Source of the DNA: Streptomyces sp. V1I1
GTDB lineage: Bacteria > Actinomycetota > Actinomycetes > Streptomycetales > Streptomycetaceae
Length of the DNA: 64,000 nt
Assembly: GCF_030817355.1 (NCBI RefSeq)
Contig: NZ_JAUSZH010000001.1
Location: forward strand, 930,001-994,000
Direction: 5' to 3'
Shown: positions 1 through 10,462 of the stretch, piece by piece
Position numbering within the stretch: the stretch's first letter is position 1
Layout: each line of letters begins with the position of its first letter
Made by a program: the position numbers and the translations under genes
The notes under the pieces: generated by a model
What the model saw: only the letters and a program-made list of their open reading frames with translations
Database searches by the model: none
What the model was told of the DNA's origin: nothing

Positions 1-407
<407 letters not shown>

Positions 408-438
408 TTAGGTGCTTGGCCCGAACCATGACAAGGGT

Positions 439-1725
439 TCAGGCGCGGCGCACAGAGGCGGCAGGACGCACCGGGTCGGCAGCCGGGGGCCGGCTGCCGC
501 CGCCGGCCAGGAAGTCGGCCAGCGGCAGGGTCGCCGCGCCGACGGTGACCGCGTCCGGGCCGAGCTGCCCCAGCTCGATGGCGGTGCGGGCGGCGGCGTG
601 GCGGAGAGCGTACTCCCCTGCGTAGCGGCGTACTTCGGGGAGCAAATGGGGGCCGATGAGCAGTCCGGCCCAGCCGCCGATGAGGATACGTTCGGGGTGG
701 AAGAGATTGATCAGGTCGGCGACGGCCGCGCCCAGGTACTCGGCGGTGTCGTCGAGGAGGGAGACCGCGACCGGGTCGGGCTCAGGTCCTTCCGGACCGG
801 GAAAGGCCGCCGCCAGCAGCGCGGCCAGCGCGGTTTCGTCGTCGGCGTCGGCGGGAAGCGGTCCGCCCGCCTCCTGCCAGCGTTCGCGCAGCGCTTCCGC
901 GCCGGCGTACGCCTCAAGACAGCCCGGCGAGCCGCAACGGCAGCGCCGGCCCCGGATCCGTACCGTCGTATGTCCCCATTCGAGGGCGCTGCTGCGGGCG
1001 TTCTCGTCGGGGGTGGCGGCGTGCACGACGCAGGCGCCGACTCCTGAGCCGATCAGGGCGACGGCGGCCTCGCGGGCGCCGCGGCCACCGCCGAACCACA
1101 TCTCGGCCTGGCCGAGTGTCTTGGCACCGTTGTCGATGAACAGCGGGACTTGTGGGGGCAGTTCGATGGAGTCGCGGACGAGTTTCTCGAACGGCACGGC
1201 GCTCCAGCCGATCGTCTGGCCGTGCACGATCGCGCCGTCCGACGTGTCCTGCTCGACGATGCCGGGGACGCCGATCCCGACGCCGAGCAGGCTCGCGGCG
1301 TCGGCGTTCGCGTCCCGCAGGACGTCGGCGACGCCGGTGCGGACATGGGCGACGACGCGCTCGACGTCGTAGCCGTGCTGGGCCAAGAGGTGTTCGGTGC
1401 GGCCGAGTTCGGTGAGCGAGAGGTCGAAGAGCTCGACGCGTACCCGGGTCTCGCCGATGTCGATGCCGATCAGCAGGCCGCTGGTGGGTTTGACGCGCAG
1501 CAGCGTGCGTGGGCGGCCGCCCTCGGAGTCGACCATTCCGGCTTCTTCCAGTACGCCTTCGGTGACGAGTTCCGCGACGACGTTGCTGATGGAACCTGAA
1601 CTCAGCCCGGTGGCCGGTCCGAGCTCCTGGCGGCTCAACGGGCCGTCGAAATACAACCGTTGCAGAACCCTGGCACGGTTGCCGCGCCGCAGGTCACGCA
1701 CTGTCCGTCTGTTGCGCTCCGCCAT
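439..1725 (-). CDS. ROK-family transcriptional regulator
   Basis: A 428-residue NagC/XylR-type sugar-responsive regulator. Residues about 10-75 form a winged helix-turn-helix (LSRQELGPATGLSSGSISN). The ROK sugar-kinase-like domain follows, with the glycine-rich IGIDIGETRVRVELFD segment and the zinc-binding CRCGSPGCLEAYAG motif. Members bind a sugar or sugar phosphate and release their operator. It is divergent from the sugar ABC transporter and beta-glucosidase genes, so it probably represses that operon and itself from the shared 142-bp region, which holds an AT-rich inverted repeat. The C-terminus is Ala/Pro-rich. The exact sugar cannot be read from sequence; a beta-glucoside is likely from the neighbouring GH1 gene. 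Confidence 0.93.
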   Translation of the reverse strand: MAERNRRTVRDLRRGNRARVLQRLYFDGPLSRQELGPATGLSSGSISNVVAELVTEGVLEEAGMVDSEGGRPRTLLRVKPTSGLLIGIDIGETRVRVELFDLSLTELGRTEHLLAQHGYDVERVVAHVRTGVADVLRDANADAASLLGVGIGVPGIVEQDTSDGAIVHGQTIGWSAVPFEKLVRDSIELPPQVPLFIDNGAKTLGQAEMWFGGGRGAREAAVALIGSGVGACVVHAATPDENARSSALEWGHTTVRIRGRRCRCGSPGCLEAYAGAEALRERWQEAGGPLPADADDETALAALLAAAFPGPEGPEPDPVAVSLLDDTAEYLGAAVADLINLFHPERILIGGWAGLLIGPHLLPEVRRYAGEYALRHAAARTAIELGQLGPDAVTVGAATLPLADFLAGGGSRPPAADPVRPAASVRRA

Positions 1726-1788
1726 GGTGCTCCTTCCCTGGACGCAACATACCCCGGTCGCAGACCTTGACGCGACCTTCTCTCACCT

Positions 1789-1811
1789 CTTAAATCACGG
1801 CATAAATTAAG
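1789..1811. promoter_or_regulatory. Inverted repeat, candidate ROK operator
   Basis: The AT-rich palindrome CTTAA-(13)-TTAAG sits in an otherwise very G+C-rich 142-bp region between the divergent ROK regulator and the sugar-binding lipoprotein gene. Its position, about 57 bp before the lipoprotein start, suits a repressor site overlapping the promoter. The symmetry is seen directly; ROK binding is inference. Confidence 0.4.
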
Positions 1812-1867
1812 TCATGGAGGCCGTTCGGGAACCGAACGCAGCCACCCCGGGAAAGGGGCCACCTCTC

Positions 1868-3178
1868 ATGCGCACCAGAGCCGCACTCGCTGTCACCGTC
1901 GTCACCGCGCTCGCCGCCGTCACCGGCTGTGGCGGCGGCGCCTCCACCGATGGGGGCGGCAGCAACGAGTCGCCCAAGACGCTCACGTACTGGGCCTCCA
2001 ATCAGGGCCCCAGCGTCGAGGCCGACAAGAAGATCCTCACACCCGAGCTCAAGAAGTTCGAGGAGCAGACGGGCATCAAGGTCAAGCTCGAGGTGATCCC
2101 ATGGTCCGATCTGCTCAACCGGATCCTGGCCGCCACGGCGTCCGGGCAGGGCCCCGACGTCCTCAACATAGGCAACACCTGGTCCGCCTCGCTCCAGGCG
2201 ACCGGTGCGCTGCTGCCCTGGGACCAGAAGAACTTCGACGCGATCGGCGGCCGGGACCGCTTCGTCACGTCGGCTGTGGCATCGGCCGGGGCCGAGGGCA
2301 AGGACCCCGCGGCCGTGCCGCTGTACTCGCTGGCGTACGCGCTCTACTACAACAAGAAGATGTTCGCCGATGCGGGGATCTCCCAGCCGCCGGCCACCTG
2401 GGACCAACTGGTTGCCGACGGGAAGAAGATCTCCAAGGGCGGGAAGTGGGCGCTGGGCGCCGAGGGCGGCAACCTCGCCAACAACATCCACCAGGTCTTC
2501 GTCCTCGGCAAGCAGCACGGCGCGGACTTCTTCGACTCCTCCGGCAAGCCCACCTTCACCTCGGACGGCGCGGTCGCCGCGGTGAAGCAGTACGTCGACT
2601 TCATGGCCAAGGACAAGATCGTCGCGCCGGGCAACGCGGAGTACGCCCAGAACCAGTCCCTCCAGGACTTCGCGCGCGGCAAGACGGCCATGGTGCTGTG
2701 GCAGGCCGCCGCCTCGACCTTCGCCGCCCAGGGCATGAAGCCCGCGGACTGGGGGGTCGCTCCCGTGCCGGTCGCGGCCGGCGCTCCCGGCACCGGGCAG
2801 AACACCAACTCCATGGTGGCGGGCATCAATATGGCCGTCTTCAAGAACACCAAGAACATCGACGGCGCCAAGAAGTTCGTGAAGTTCATGACGAGCGACG
2901 CGGAGCAGAAGCTGCTCAACAAGACGTACGGATCGATCCCGCCGGTCAAGGCCGCGCAGCAGGACCCGGCGTTCTCCGCGCCCGATCTGAAGGTCCTTCG
3001 CGACACGCTGGCCACCAGCGCCGCGCCCCTCCCACAGGTACCCGCCGAGTCGCAGTTCGAGACGGCCGTCGGCACGGCAGTCAAGGAGCTGTGGGCCGAT
3101 GCCGCGGCCGGACGCCCGGTGACGACCGAGTCCGTCAAGGACCGTCTGGCCAAGGCCCAGCAGCAGATGCAGCAGTGA
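1868..3178 (+). CDS. Sugar ABC transporter substrate-binding lipoprotein
   Basis: A 436-residue family 1 extracellular solute-binding protein. The start at 1868 is chosen because GGGAAAGGGG lies just upstream and because the product then begins with a classic lipoprotein signal (MRTRAALAVTVV, lipobox AVTGCGGG). An upstream in-frame ATG at 1814 would precede the signal with 18 unlikely residues. The mature protein (LTYWASNQGP, DLLNRILAATASGQGPDVLNIGN) is the CUT1-type periplasmic-binding fold for oligosaccharides. It is the first gene of an operon with two permeases and a GH1 beta-glucosidase, so the ligand is probably a beta-linked glucoside. No ATPase gene is present; as in many Streptomyces sugar systems a shared MsiK-type ATPase may serve it. 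Confidence 0.93.
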   Translation: MRTRAALAVTVVTALAAVTGCGGGASTDGGGSNESPKTLTYWASNQGPSVEADKKILTPELKKFEEQTGIKVKLEVIPWSDLLNRILAATASGQGPDVLNIGNTWSASLQATGALLPWDQKNFDAIGGRDRFVTSAVASAGAEGKDPAAVPLYSLAYALYYNKKMFADAGISQPPATWDQLVADGKKISKGGKWALGAEGGNLANNIHQVFVLGKQHGADFFDSSGKPTFTSDGAVAAVKQYVDFMAKDKIVAPGNAEYAQNQSLQDFARGKTAMVLWQAAASTFAAQGMKPADWGVAPVPVAAGAPGTGQNTNSMVAGINMAVFKNTKNIDGAKKFVKFMTSDAEQKLLNKTYGSIPPVKAAQQDPAFSAPDLKVLRDTLATSAAPLPQVPAESQFETAVGTAVKELWADAAAGRPVTTESVKDRLAKAQQQMQQ

Positions 3179-3188
3179 GGCCGGCGCG

Positions 3189-4196
3189 ATGACCACCACC
3201 GTGACTCCGGGCCGCACAGACCGGGCGGGCAGCGGTGAGAGCGTGGGTACGACGGATACGCGCAGAAGGCTGCCGCGCATCCCGGACCGGATCCGCCACG
3301 GCGGCCTGCCCTATCTCCTGCTGCTGCCCGCCATCGTGCTCGAAATGCTCGTCCATCTGATCCCGATGGTCATCGGCATCACGATGAGCTTCCGTCAGCT
3401 CACCCAGTTCTACATCCGCAACTGGGGCGAGGCGCCGTGGGCAGCGTTCGACAACTACCGGGTCGCCGTCGACTTCGACGCCCCGATCGGCCAGGCGCTG
3501 CTCCACTCCTTCTATGTCACCTGCCTGTTCACGGTGCTGGCCGTCGGCCTCTCCTGGCTGTTCGGCGTCGCCGCGGCGATCATGATGCAGGAGAACTTCC
3601 GCGGCCGGGGCCTCCTGCGAGCCGTCTTCCTCACTCCGTACGCACTGCCGGTGTACGCCGCCGTCATCACCTGGGCCTTCATGTTCCAGCGCGACAACGG
3701 CCTGATCAATCACGTCCTGCACGACCAGCTCGGCCTCACCGACGAGCCGTCATTCTGGCTGATCGGCGACAACAGCTTCATCGCGCTGGTCGTGGTGGCG
3801 GTCTGGAAGTCCTGGCCGTTCGCGTTCCTCATCATCATGGCGGGGCTGCAGAACATCCCGCGCGAGCTGTACGAAGCGGCGGCCATCGACGGGGCGGGCA
3901 TCTGGCAGCAGATCCGCAAGATCACCCTGCCGTCGCTGCGCCCGGTCAACCAAGTGCTGGTGCTGGTCCTGTTCCTGTGGACGTTCAACGACTTCAACAC
4001 GCCGTATGTGCTGTTCGGGAGGGCCGCGCCGGAGGCCGCCGACCTGATCTCGATCCATATCTACCAGTCGTCGTTCGTCACCTGGAACTTCGGCTCGGGC
4101 TCAGCGATGTCCGTCCTGCTGCTGCTCTTCCTGCTGCTGGTCACGGCCGTCTATCTGCTGCTCACATCCCGGGGAAGGAAGGCCGCCGATGCCTAG
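3189..4196 (+). CDS. Sugar ABC transporter permease (MalF-like)
   Basis: A 335-residue inner-membrane permease with about six transmembrane helices, the first near LPYLLLLPAIVLEMLVHLIP. The EAA loop that docks the ATPase is ELYEAAAIDGAGIWQQIRKITLP. It starts 10 bp after the binding-protein stop and overlaps the next permease by 8 bp, so it is translationally coupled. It forms the MalF half of a CUT1 importer heterodimer. The first 35 residues are a cytoplasmic Arg/Thr-rich tail. Confidence 0.93.
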   Translation: MTTTVTPGRTDRAGSGESVGTTDTRRRLPRIPDRIRHGGLPYLLLLPAIVLEMLVHLIPMVIGITMSFRQLTQFYIRNWGEAPWAAFDNYRVAVDFDAPIGQALLHSFYVTCLFTVLAVGLSWLFGVAAAIMMQENFRGRGLLRAVFLTPYALPVYAAVITWAFMFQRDNGLINHVLHDQLGLTDEPSFWLIGDNSFIALVVVAVWKSWPFAFLIIMAGLQNIPRELYEAAAIDGAGIWQQIRKITLPSLRPVNQVLVLVLFLWTFNDFNTPYVLFGRAAPEAADLISIHIYQSSFVTWNFGSGSAMSVLLLLFLLLVTAVYLLLTSRGRKAADA

Positions 4197-5052
4197 GCCG
4201 CCGAGCTCACCGACCGCACCGCCGCGGTCCTTCCGCTGGACGCGCCGTATCGTCCTCACCTTCCTGACGGCCTTCGCCCTGCTGCCCGTCTATGTGATGC
4301 TCAGCAGCTCGCTCAAGCCGCTCCAGGACGTGTCGGGGAAGTTCCAGTGGATCCCGTCCGGGCTCACCGTCCGCCCGTACATCGACATCTGGGACACCGT
4401 GCCGCTGGCGCGCTACTTCCTCAACTCGCTGATCGTGGCGGGCGCGGCGACCGTGCTGTCCGTGGTGATCGCGGTGTTCGCCGCGTACGCCGTGAGCCGC
4501 TACCGGTTCCGTGGAAAGCGGGTCTTCACCGTCACGGTGCTCTCCACACAGATGTTCCCCGGCATCCTTTTCCTCCTCCCGCTGTTCCTGATCTTCGTCA
4601 ATATCGGCAACAGCACCGGCATCACCCTCTACGGCTCGCGCGGCGGGCTGATCCTCACCTATCTGACGTTCTCGCTCCCCTTCTCCATCTGGATGCTGAT
4701 CGGCTACTTCGACTCCATCCCGCGCGATCTGGACGAGGCAGCCATGGTGGACGGCTGCGGCGCGCTCGGCGCGCTCTTCCGGGTCGTCGTCCCGGCCGCC
4801 GTCCCCGGCATCGTCGCCGTGGCCGTCTACGCGTTCATGACGGCCTGGGGGGAGGTCCTGTTCGCCTCGGTGATGACGAACGACACCACCCGCACGCTCT
4901 CCGTCGGGCTCCAGGGCTACGCCAGCCAGAACGACGTCTACTGGAACCAGGTCATGGCCGCCTCGCTCGTCGTCAGCGTGCCCGTGGTCGCCGGGTTCCT
5001 GCTGCTCCAGCGCTATCTCGTCGCGGGCCTCACCGCGGGCGCAGTCAAGTGA
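4189..5052 (+). CDS. Sugar ABC transporter permease (MalG-like)
   Basis: A 287-residue partner permease with six predicted membrane helices and the EAA loop [23 protein letters not shown]. Its start overlaps the end of the MalF-like permease, a typical coupled arrangement. With the upstream lipoprotein it makes a complete membrane importer apart from the ATPase. The beta-glucosidase gene follows after about 30 bp, consistent with import followed by intracellular hydrolysis. Confidence 0.93.
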   Translation: MPRPPSSPTAPPRSFRWTRRIVLTFLTAFALLPVYVMLSSSLKPLQDVSGKFQWIPSGLTVRPYIDIWDTVPLARYFLNSLIVAGAATVLSVVIAVFAAYAVSRYRFRGKRVFTVTVLSTQMFPGILFLLPLFLIFVNIGNSTGITLYGSRGGLILTYLTFSLPFSIWMLIGYFDSIPRDLDEAAMVDGCGALGALFRVVVPAAVPGIVAVAVYAFMTAWGEVLFASVMTNDTTRTLSVGLQGYASQNDVYWNQVMAASLVVSVPVVAGFLLLQRYLVAGLTAGAVK

Positions 5053-5081
5053 CGCACGTGTCCCCATCAGAAAGGATGTCC

Positions 5082-6437
<1,356 letters not shown>

Positions 6438-6638
6438 TCGGGCGTCGACGTACTCGTAATCCCCACCTCAAGTCCTGATCCGTCGTTCACCGACCTGACC
6501 GCGACGCCGCTGAGGCTGAGACCGGACGCGGCCTGTCCCTCCAGAGGCGGGGGGCGGCCGCCGGTCGTGCCGATCCCGAGGGCGGGCTCGGCTCGGAGCA
6601 TGCCGGACCGGGGCCGACGCGGCAGCCCCGTCGGAACC
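6438..6638. other. Intergenic stretch, nothing recognised
   Basis: This is the first part of a 377-bp gap between the beta-glucosidase gene and the convergent AraC-type regulator. It is G+C rich. I see no convincing terminator hairpin, RNA or conserved coding signal. The small open frame that follows is listed separately. Confidence 0.4.
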
Positions 6639-6758
6639 ATGCACCGTGTTTTCGCGGCACTCGCAGCCGTGGCCGCGCCAGCGCTCGGGGTGTGGGGGCT
6701 CACCGAGTGGTGGACCCCTCGCCGGCAGCCGGACCCCGGTTACGGACCCGGGATCTGA
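6639..6758 (+). CDS. Possible 39-residue membrane peptide
   Basis: A short open frame encoding a hydrophobic segment (MHRVFAALAAVAAPALGVWG) followed by LTEWWTP and a Pro/Gly-rich tail. The Ala-rich helix and the Trp pair at the membrane edge look protein-like, but the ribosome binding site (TCGGAA) is weak and I know no family. It could be spurious. Confidence 0.22.
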   Translation: MHRVFAALAAVAAPALGVWGLTEWWTPRRQPDPGYGPGI

Positions 6759-6814
6759 CCCGGCGTCGTCCAGAGGGTCGCCACCGCGGTTTCGGCACTG
6801 CTGTGCGGACTTGC

Positions 6815-7825
6815 TCAGCGGTTCCGGGTCAATCCTGACTCGGAAGATCCGGACGCATGAGCGGCGAAGGAGTCGCGGTACGCGCGGGGGCTGGTGGCGA
6901 GGCGCGAGGCGAAGTGCTGGCGCATCGTGATCTCGCTGCCGAAGCCCGTACGGCGGGCGACCTCGGGCATGGGCAGGTCGGTGTGCTCGAGGAGCTTCTG
7001 GGCGGCCGCGATGCGCTGGTCCAGGAGCCAGCGCAGGGGCGTCGTGCCGGTGGCCGCAGCGAAGTGGCGGGCGAAGGAACGTGCCGACATGCCCGCGTGG
7101 GCGGCTAGGTCAGCGACAGCCAGCGGTTCGTGGAGGTGGTGGAGGGCGTGTTCGCGCACGGAGGCGAGGGCGTCGGCGTCGCGGTCGGTGCGCGGGGTGG
7201 GGTGCTCGATGAACTGAGCCTGGGTTCCGGTGCGGAAGGGCGCCGTGACCATCGAGCGGGCGATCGTCGCCGCCGCCTCCGCGCCGTGAGCCGTGCGGAC
7301 CAAGTGCAGGCACAGGTCGATGCCGGCGGCCGTACCGGCGGCGGTCCAGATGTCGCCGTCCTCGATGAAGAGGGCGTCGGATTCGACGGTGACGCAGGGG
7401 TGATGGGCGCGGAGCAGATCGACGAGGTTCCAGTGTGTGACCGCGCGGCGGCCGTCGAGAAGGCCGGCCTGGGCGAGTGTGAAGGCGCCGCCGCACAGGG
7501 CGGCGATGGTGGTGCCGCGGACGTGTGCGCGGCGTAGGGCTTCGAGTACCGGTTCCGGTGCCGGGGTGAGGTGATCGTCCAGGCCGGGGACCAGGATCAG
7601 GTCGGCACGGGCCAGCCAGGCGAGGGTGCGGTCGGGGGTGAGGCTGAGCCCCCCGCGCATGGGGACGGGCGTGGTGTCGGCGGCGACGCGGCGCAGGTCG
7701 AAGGCGGGTACGCCGCCCTCGGTGCGATCCGTGCCCCAGACCTCGGTGATGACGGAGACGTCGAAGGCCCGGATGCCCGGGAAGCTGACGAGGGCGACAC
7801 GGTACGGGACGGGGTCGGCTGCCAC
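6815..7825 (-). CDS. GlxA-type AraC family regulator (DJ-1/PfpI + HTH)
   Basis: About 336 residues. The N-terminal DJ-1/PfpI-like domain (YRVALVSFPGIRAFDVSVITE, and the nucleophile-elbow region AALCGGAFTLAQAGLLDG) is followed by two AraC helix-turn-helix motifs (AVADLAAHAGMSARSFARHF and PEVARRTGFGSEITMRQHF). Such proteins activate or repress nearby catabolic genes in response to small molecules. It is divergent from an isochorismatase-fold hydrolase, its likely target. The start is uncertain: GTG 7825 gives the family-like N-terminus; GTG 7858 is an alternative. Confidence 0.88.
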   Translation of the reverse strand: MAADPVPYRVALVSFPGIRAFDVSVITEVWGTDRTEGGVPAFDLRRVAADTTPVPMRGGLSLTPDRTLAWLARADLILVPGLDDHLTPAPEPVLEALRRAHVRGTTIAALCGGAFTLAQAGLLDGRRAVTHWNLVDLLRAHHPCVTVESDALFIEDGDIWTAAGTAAGIDLCLHLVRTAHGAEAAATIARSMVTAPFRTGTQAQFIEHPTPRTDRDADALASVREHALHHLHEPLAVADLAAHAGMSARSFARHFAAATGTTPLRWLLDQRIAAAQKLLEHTDLPMPEVARRTGFGSEITMRQHFASRLATSPRAYRDSFAAHASGSSESGLTRNR

Positions 7826-7899
7826 GATGGCAGTAAACCATCGATCGCTGACTTGCACCCCTCTGGGGCCAGGTCGACCGGGGCGGCAGCATCGTAGGT

Positions 7900-8484
7900 A
7901 TGGAGATCGCAGAGAACGCAGCACTGGTCGTGGTGGACGTACAGAAGGGCTTCGATGAGCTGGACTTCTGGGGTCGGCGGAACAATCCCGAGGCTGACGA
8001 GAACATCGCTTCGCTCATCGACGTATGGCAGGCCACGGGGCGCCCGGTCGTCTTCGTCCGGAACGACTCGTCGAAGCCGGAGTCGCCGTTGCGACAGGGG
8101 CACGAGGGGAACGGCTTCAAGGAGTACGTCGAGCAGCGGCGAGGAAAGGGGGCCGCGGCGGAGCTGTTCGTGACGAAGACCGTGAATTCGGCCTTCTACG
8201 GGACGCCGGACCTGGACGCGTGGTTCAGGGCTGAGGGCATCTCGCAGTTCGTGGTGGCCGGGATCCAGACCAATATGTGTGCGGAGACGACGGCACGGAT
8301 GGGTGGAAACCTTGGGTACGAAGTGCTCTTCGCGCTGGACGCGACGTACACATTCGATCTCGAGGGGCCGTTCGGCTGGCGGCGGTCCGCGGACGAACTG
8401 GCGCAGGCGTCGGCCGTGTCCCTGCACGGCGGAGGCTTCGCGACGGTGGTGAGGACCAAGGAGGTCGTGGCCGCAGCCGCCTGA
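7900..8484 (+). CDS. Isochorismatase-family cysteine hydrolase
   Basis: A 194-residue cytoplasmic hydrolase. The catalytic triad is visible: Asp in ALVVVDVQKGF, Lys in FVTKTVNSAF and Cys in AGIQTNMCAETTAR, with the cis-peptide segment just before it. Members hydrolyse amides or vinyl ethers (nicotinamide, N-carbamoyl compounds, isochorismate); the substrate here is not evident. It is divergently paired with the GlxA-type regulator, as is common for inducible amidase-like enzymes in Streptomyces. A strong hairpin follows. Confidence 0.88.
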   Translation: MEIAENAALVVVDVQKGFDELDFWGRRNNPEADENIASLIDVWQATGRPVVFVRNDSSKPESPLRQGHEGNGFKEYVEQRRGKGAAAELFVTKTVNSAFYGTPDLDAWFRAEGISQFVVAGIQTNMCAETTARMGGNLGYEVLFALDATYTFDLEGPFGWRRSADELAQASAVSLHGGGFATVVRTKEVVAAAA

Positions 8485-8526
8485 ACGCGGCCCACCCCAC
8501 ACACGGGCGAGACCGGGACCGCACGC

Positions 8527-8553
8527 GCCCCGCCGGACCGGATCCGGCGGGGC
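8527..8553. terminator. Bidirectional intrinsic terminator hairpin
   Basis: A perfect 11-bp G+C stem (GCCCCGCCGGA / TCCGGCGGGGC) with a 5-base loop lies between the convergent hydrolase and fructokinase genes. It has no U-tract, as usual for Streptomyces terminators. Confidence 0.75.
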
Positions 8554-8561
8554 AGGCCCGG

Positions 8562-9473
8562 TCAGGCGTGAGCAGGCGCCGAGGGCTCCGTGCCGGTCTG
8601 CGTGACGACGGACGCGGCGACCCGCGAGGCGTACTCCAGCATGGTCCCGGCACGCTCCGGGGGCAGCGCGCGCTCCCAGCCTCCCGTGGTGCCGAGCCAG
8701 GCGAGGACGCCCGCCATGAACGCGTCCCCGGCACCGATCGTGTTGACCACCTCGACCGGTACGGCCGGTACGGACACGGGCGGGCCGTCAGGGGTGTACG
8801 CGGCCGCGCCCCGCGCGCCGCGCGTCAGCAACACCAGCCGTCCCTCCGCGGCCAGCCGGCGGCAGCTCTGGTCCGGGTCGGTGTCCGGCCAGAGCCGCGC
8901 CAGGTCCTCGTCGCTGGCCTTGACGACATGGGCAAGCGCGCACAGCTCGCGTAGCAGTGCCAGGCCCCGGCGGGGGTCGAGCGTGCGGTCCTCGCGCACA
9001 TTGGGGTCCACCACCAGCAGGGAGTGCCGGGCGGCCGCCTGCGCGGTGGAGGCGACGGCCTGCGCGGCCGGCTCGACGACCGCGGCCAGGCCTCCTGCGT
9101 ACACCGCGCCGAAGCGGCCCACGTCGGCCGCCCGGTCCGGGAACCGGAAGGCCGCGGTGGACTCGAGGTGGAAGTGGTAGCCGGTTCCCGACTCCCCCGG
9201 GTCGGCGACGGCCAGCGTCGTGGGGAGGTCGGAGCGGGCGCAGAGGCTTAGATCCACGCCCGCGTCCACCAGCCGCCGCTCGATGCTACGCGCGAAACCG
9301 TCGCCGCCGAGGGCTCCGGCGAAGCCGACGGGCCTGCCGAGGCGAGCGAGGCCGACCGCGACGTTGGCGGGCGCGCCGCCCGGCTGTGCGCGCCGGACCT
9401 CCGGGTCACCTGCCACGGGGACGAGATCGATGAGCGCCTCGCCGAGTACCAGTACGGCATCAGGCCCGCTCAC
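8562..9473 (-). CDS. PfkB-family carbohydrate kinase, probable fructokinase
   Basis: A 303-residue ribokinase-fold enzyme. It has the N-terminal VLVLGEALIDLVP strand, the sugar-binding GGAPANVAVGLARLG motif, and the C-terminal anion-hole and catalytic-base motif NTIGAGDAFMAGVLAWLG. It is the last gene of the DeoR-associated polyol operon and overlaps the dehydrogenase by 4 bp. The likely role is phosphorylating the ketose (fructose) formed by the dehydrogenase so that it enters glycolysis. Related ketoses cannot be excluded. Confidence 0.9.
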   Translation of the reverse strand: MSGPDAVLVLGEALIDLVPVAGDPEVRRAQPGGAPANVAVGLARLGRPVGFAGALGGDGFARSIERRLVDAGVDLSLCARSDLPTTLAVADPGESGTGYHFHLESTAAFRFPDRAADVGRFGAVYAGGLAAVVEPAAQAVASTAQAAARHSLLVVDPNVREDRTLDPRRGLALLRELCALAHVVKASDEDLARLWPDTDPDQSCRRLAAEGRLVLLTRGARGAAAYTPDGPPVSVPAVPVEVVNTIGAGDAFMAGVLAWLGTTGGWERALPPERAGTMLEYASRVAASVVTQTGTEPSAPAHA

Positions 9474-10462
9474 GGCTCCACCACGATCTTGCGGCCCTGT
9501 CCCGCCTTGAACCGGTCGATGGCCTGCGGGTACTGCGCCAGCGGCAGCCGGTCGCTGATGAAGACGGACGGATCGAGCACCCCTGTGGCGAAGAGCGCGG
9601 CGGCCCGCTCATAGCTGTGCAGCACCGCCATGGAGCCGGTGATGGTGATCTCCTGGTTGTAGATCCGGTACGGCTCGATGACCGCGGTCGTCGCATAGTC
9701 GGCGACCCCGAACTGCAGGAAGGTGCCTCCCTTGGCGACCCGTCCGAGACCGTCCTGGATGGCACCGGCGTTGCCGGTCGCGTCGATGACGAAATCCCAG
9801 CCGCCCGGCTGGTCCAGCTCCTCTGCGGTGGCTGCCGAGCGGGAGCAGCCGAGCAGAGAGGCCGTGGCGAGGCGGTCCGGGTTGATGTCGAGTACGTCCA
9901 CGCCCGCGGCCCCGGTGCGCTTGGCGAGCTCCAGCATCATCAGGCCCATGGTCCCCGAGCCGTAGATCAGCACGCTGGAGCCGAGGGTGCTGCTGCTCAG
10001 GACGTCGTATCCGCGGACCGCGCAGGACAGCGGCTCGATCAGCGCCGCGTCCTTGACGTCGATGTGGTCGGGCAGCCGTATGCAGTTCGCGACGGGCGCG
10101 ACGGCGAACTCGGCCGCGCCGCCGGGCACGGTGACGCCGATGGCGGCCCAGCGGTCGCAGAGGTTGCCGCGTCCCGCCCGGCAGTAGCGGCATTCGTGGC
10201 AGTGCAGTGACGGGTCGACGGCGACACGGTCGCCGACGGCCAGTTCGGTGACGTCCCTTCCGATGCCCACGACCTCGCCGGCGAACTCATGGCCGGGCAG
10301 GATCGGCAGGGTGGGCGCGAACTCGCCCTGGAGAATGTGCAGATCGGTGCCGCACAGACCGCACGATGCCACGGAGACGACGACCTCCCGCGGTCCCGGT
10401 GTGGGGTCGGGAACCGTCGTGACGGAGACCTTGCCGGGGGCTTCGACGATCGCTGCCCTCAT
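9470..10462 (-). CDS. Zinc-dependent polyol/alcohol dehydrogenase
   Basis: A 330-residue medium-chain dehydrogenase. Catalytic zinc ligands are in CGLCGTDLH and LPGHEFAGEV; the structural zinc Cys4 loop is CHECRYCRAGRGNLC; the NAD-binding Rossmann motif is around VLIYGSGTMGLMM. In this operon it would oxidise an imported polyol such as sorbitol, mannitol or arabitol to a ketose. It overlaps the kinase gene by 4 bp and the permease gene by 4 bp, so the five-gene operon is tightly coupled. Confidence 0.9.
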   Translation of the reverse strand: MRAAIVEAPGKVSVTTVPDPTPGPREVVVSVASCGLCGTDLHILQGEFAPTLPILPGHEFAGEVVGIGRDVTELAVGDRVAVDPSLHCHECRYCRAGRGNLCDRWAAIGVTVPGGAAEFAVAPVANCIRLPDHIDVKDAALIEPLSCAVRGYDVLSSSTLGSSVLIYGSGTMGLMMLELAKRTGAAGVDVLDINPDRLATASLLGCSRSAATAEELDQPGGWDFVIDATGNAGAIQDGLGRVAKGGTFLQFGVADYATTAVIEPYRIYNQEITITGSMAVLHSYERAAALFATGVLDPSVFISDRLPLAQYPQAIDRFKAGQGRKIVVEP

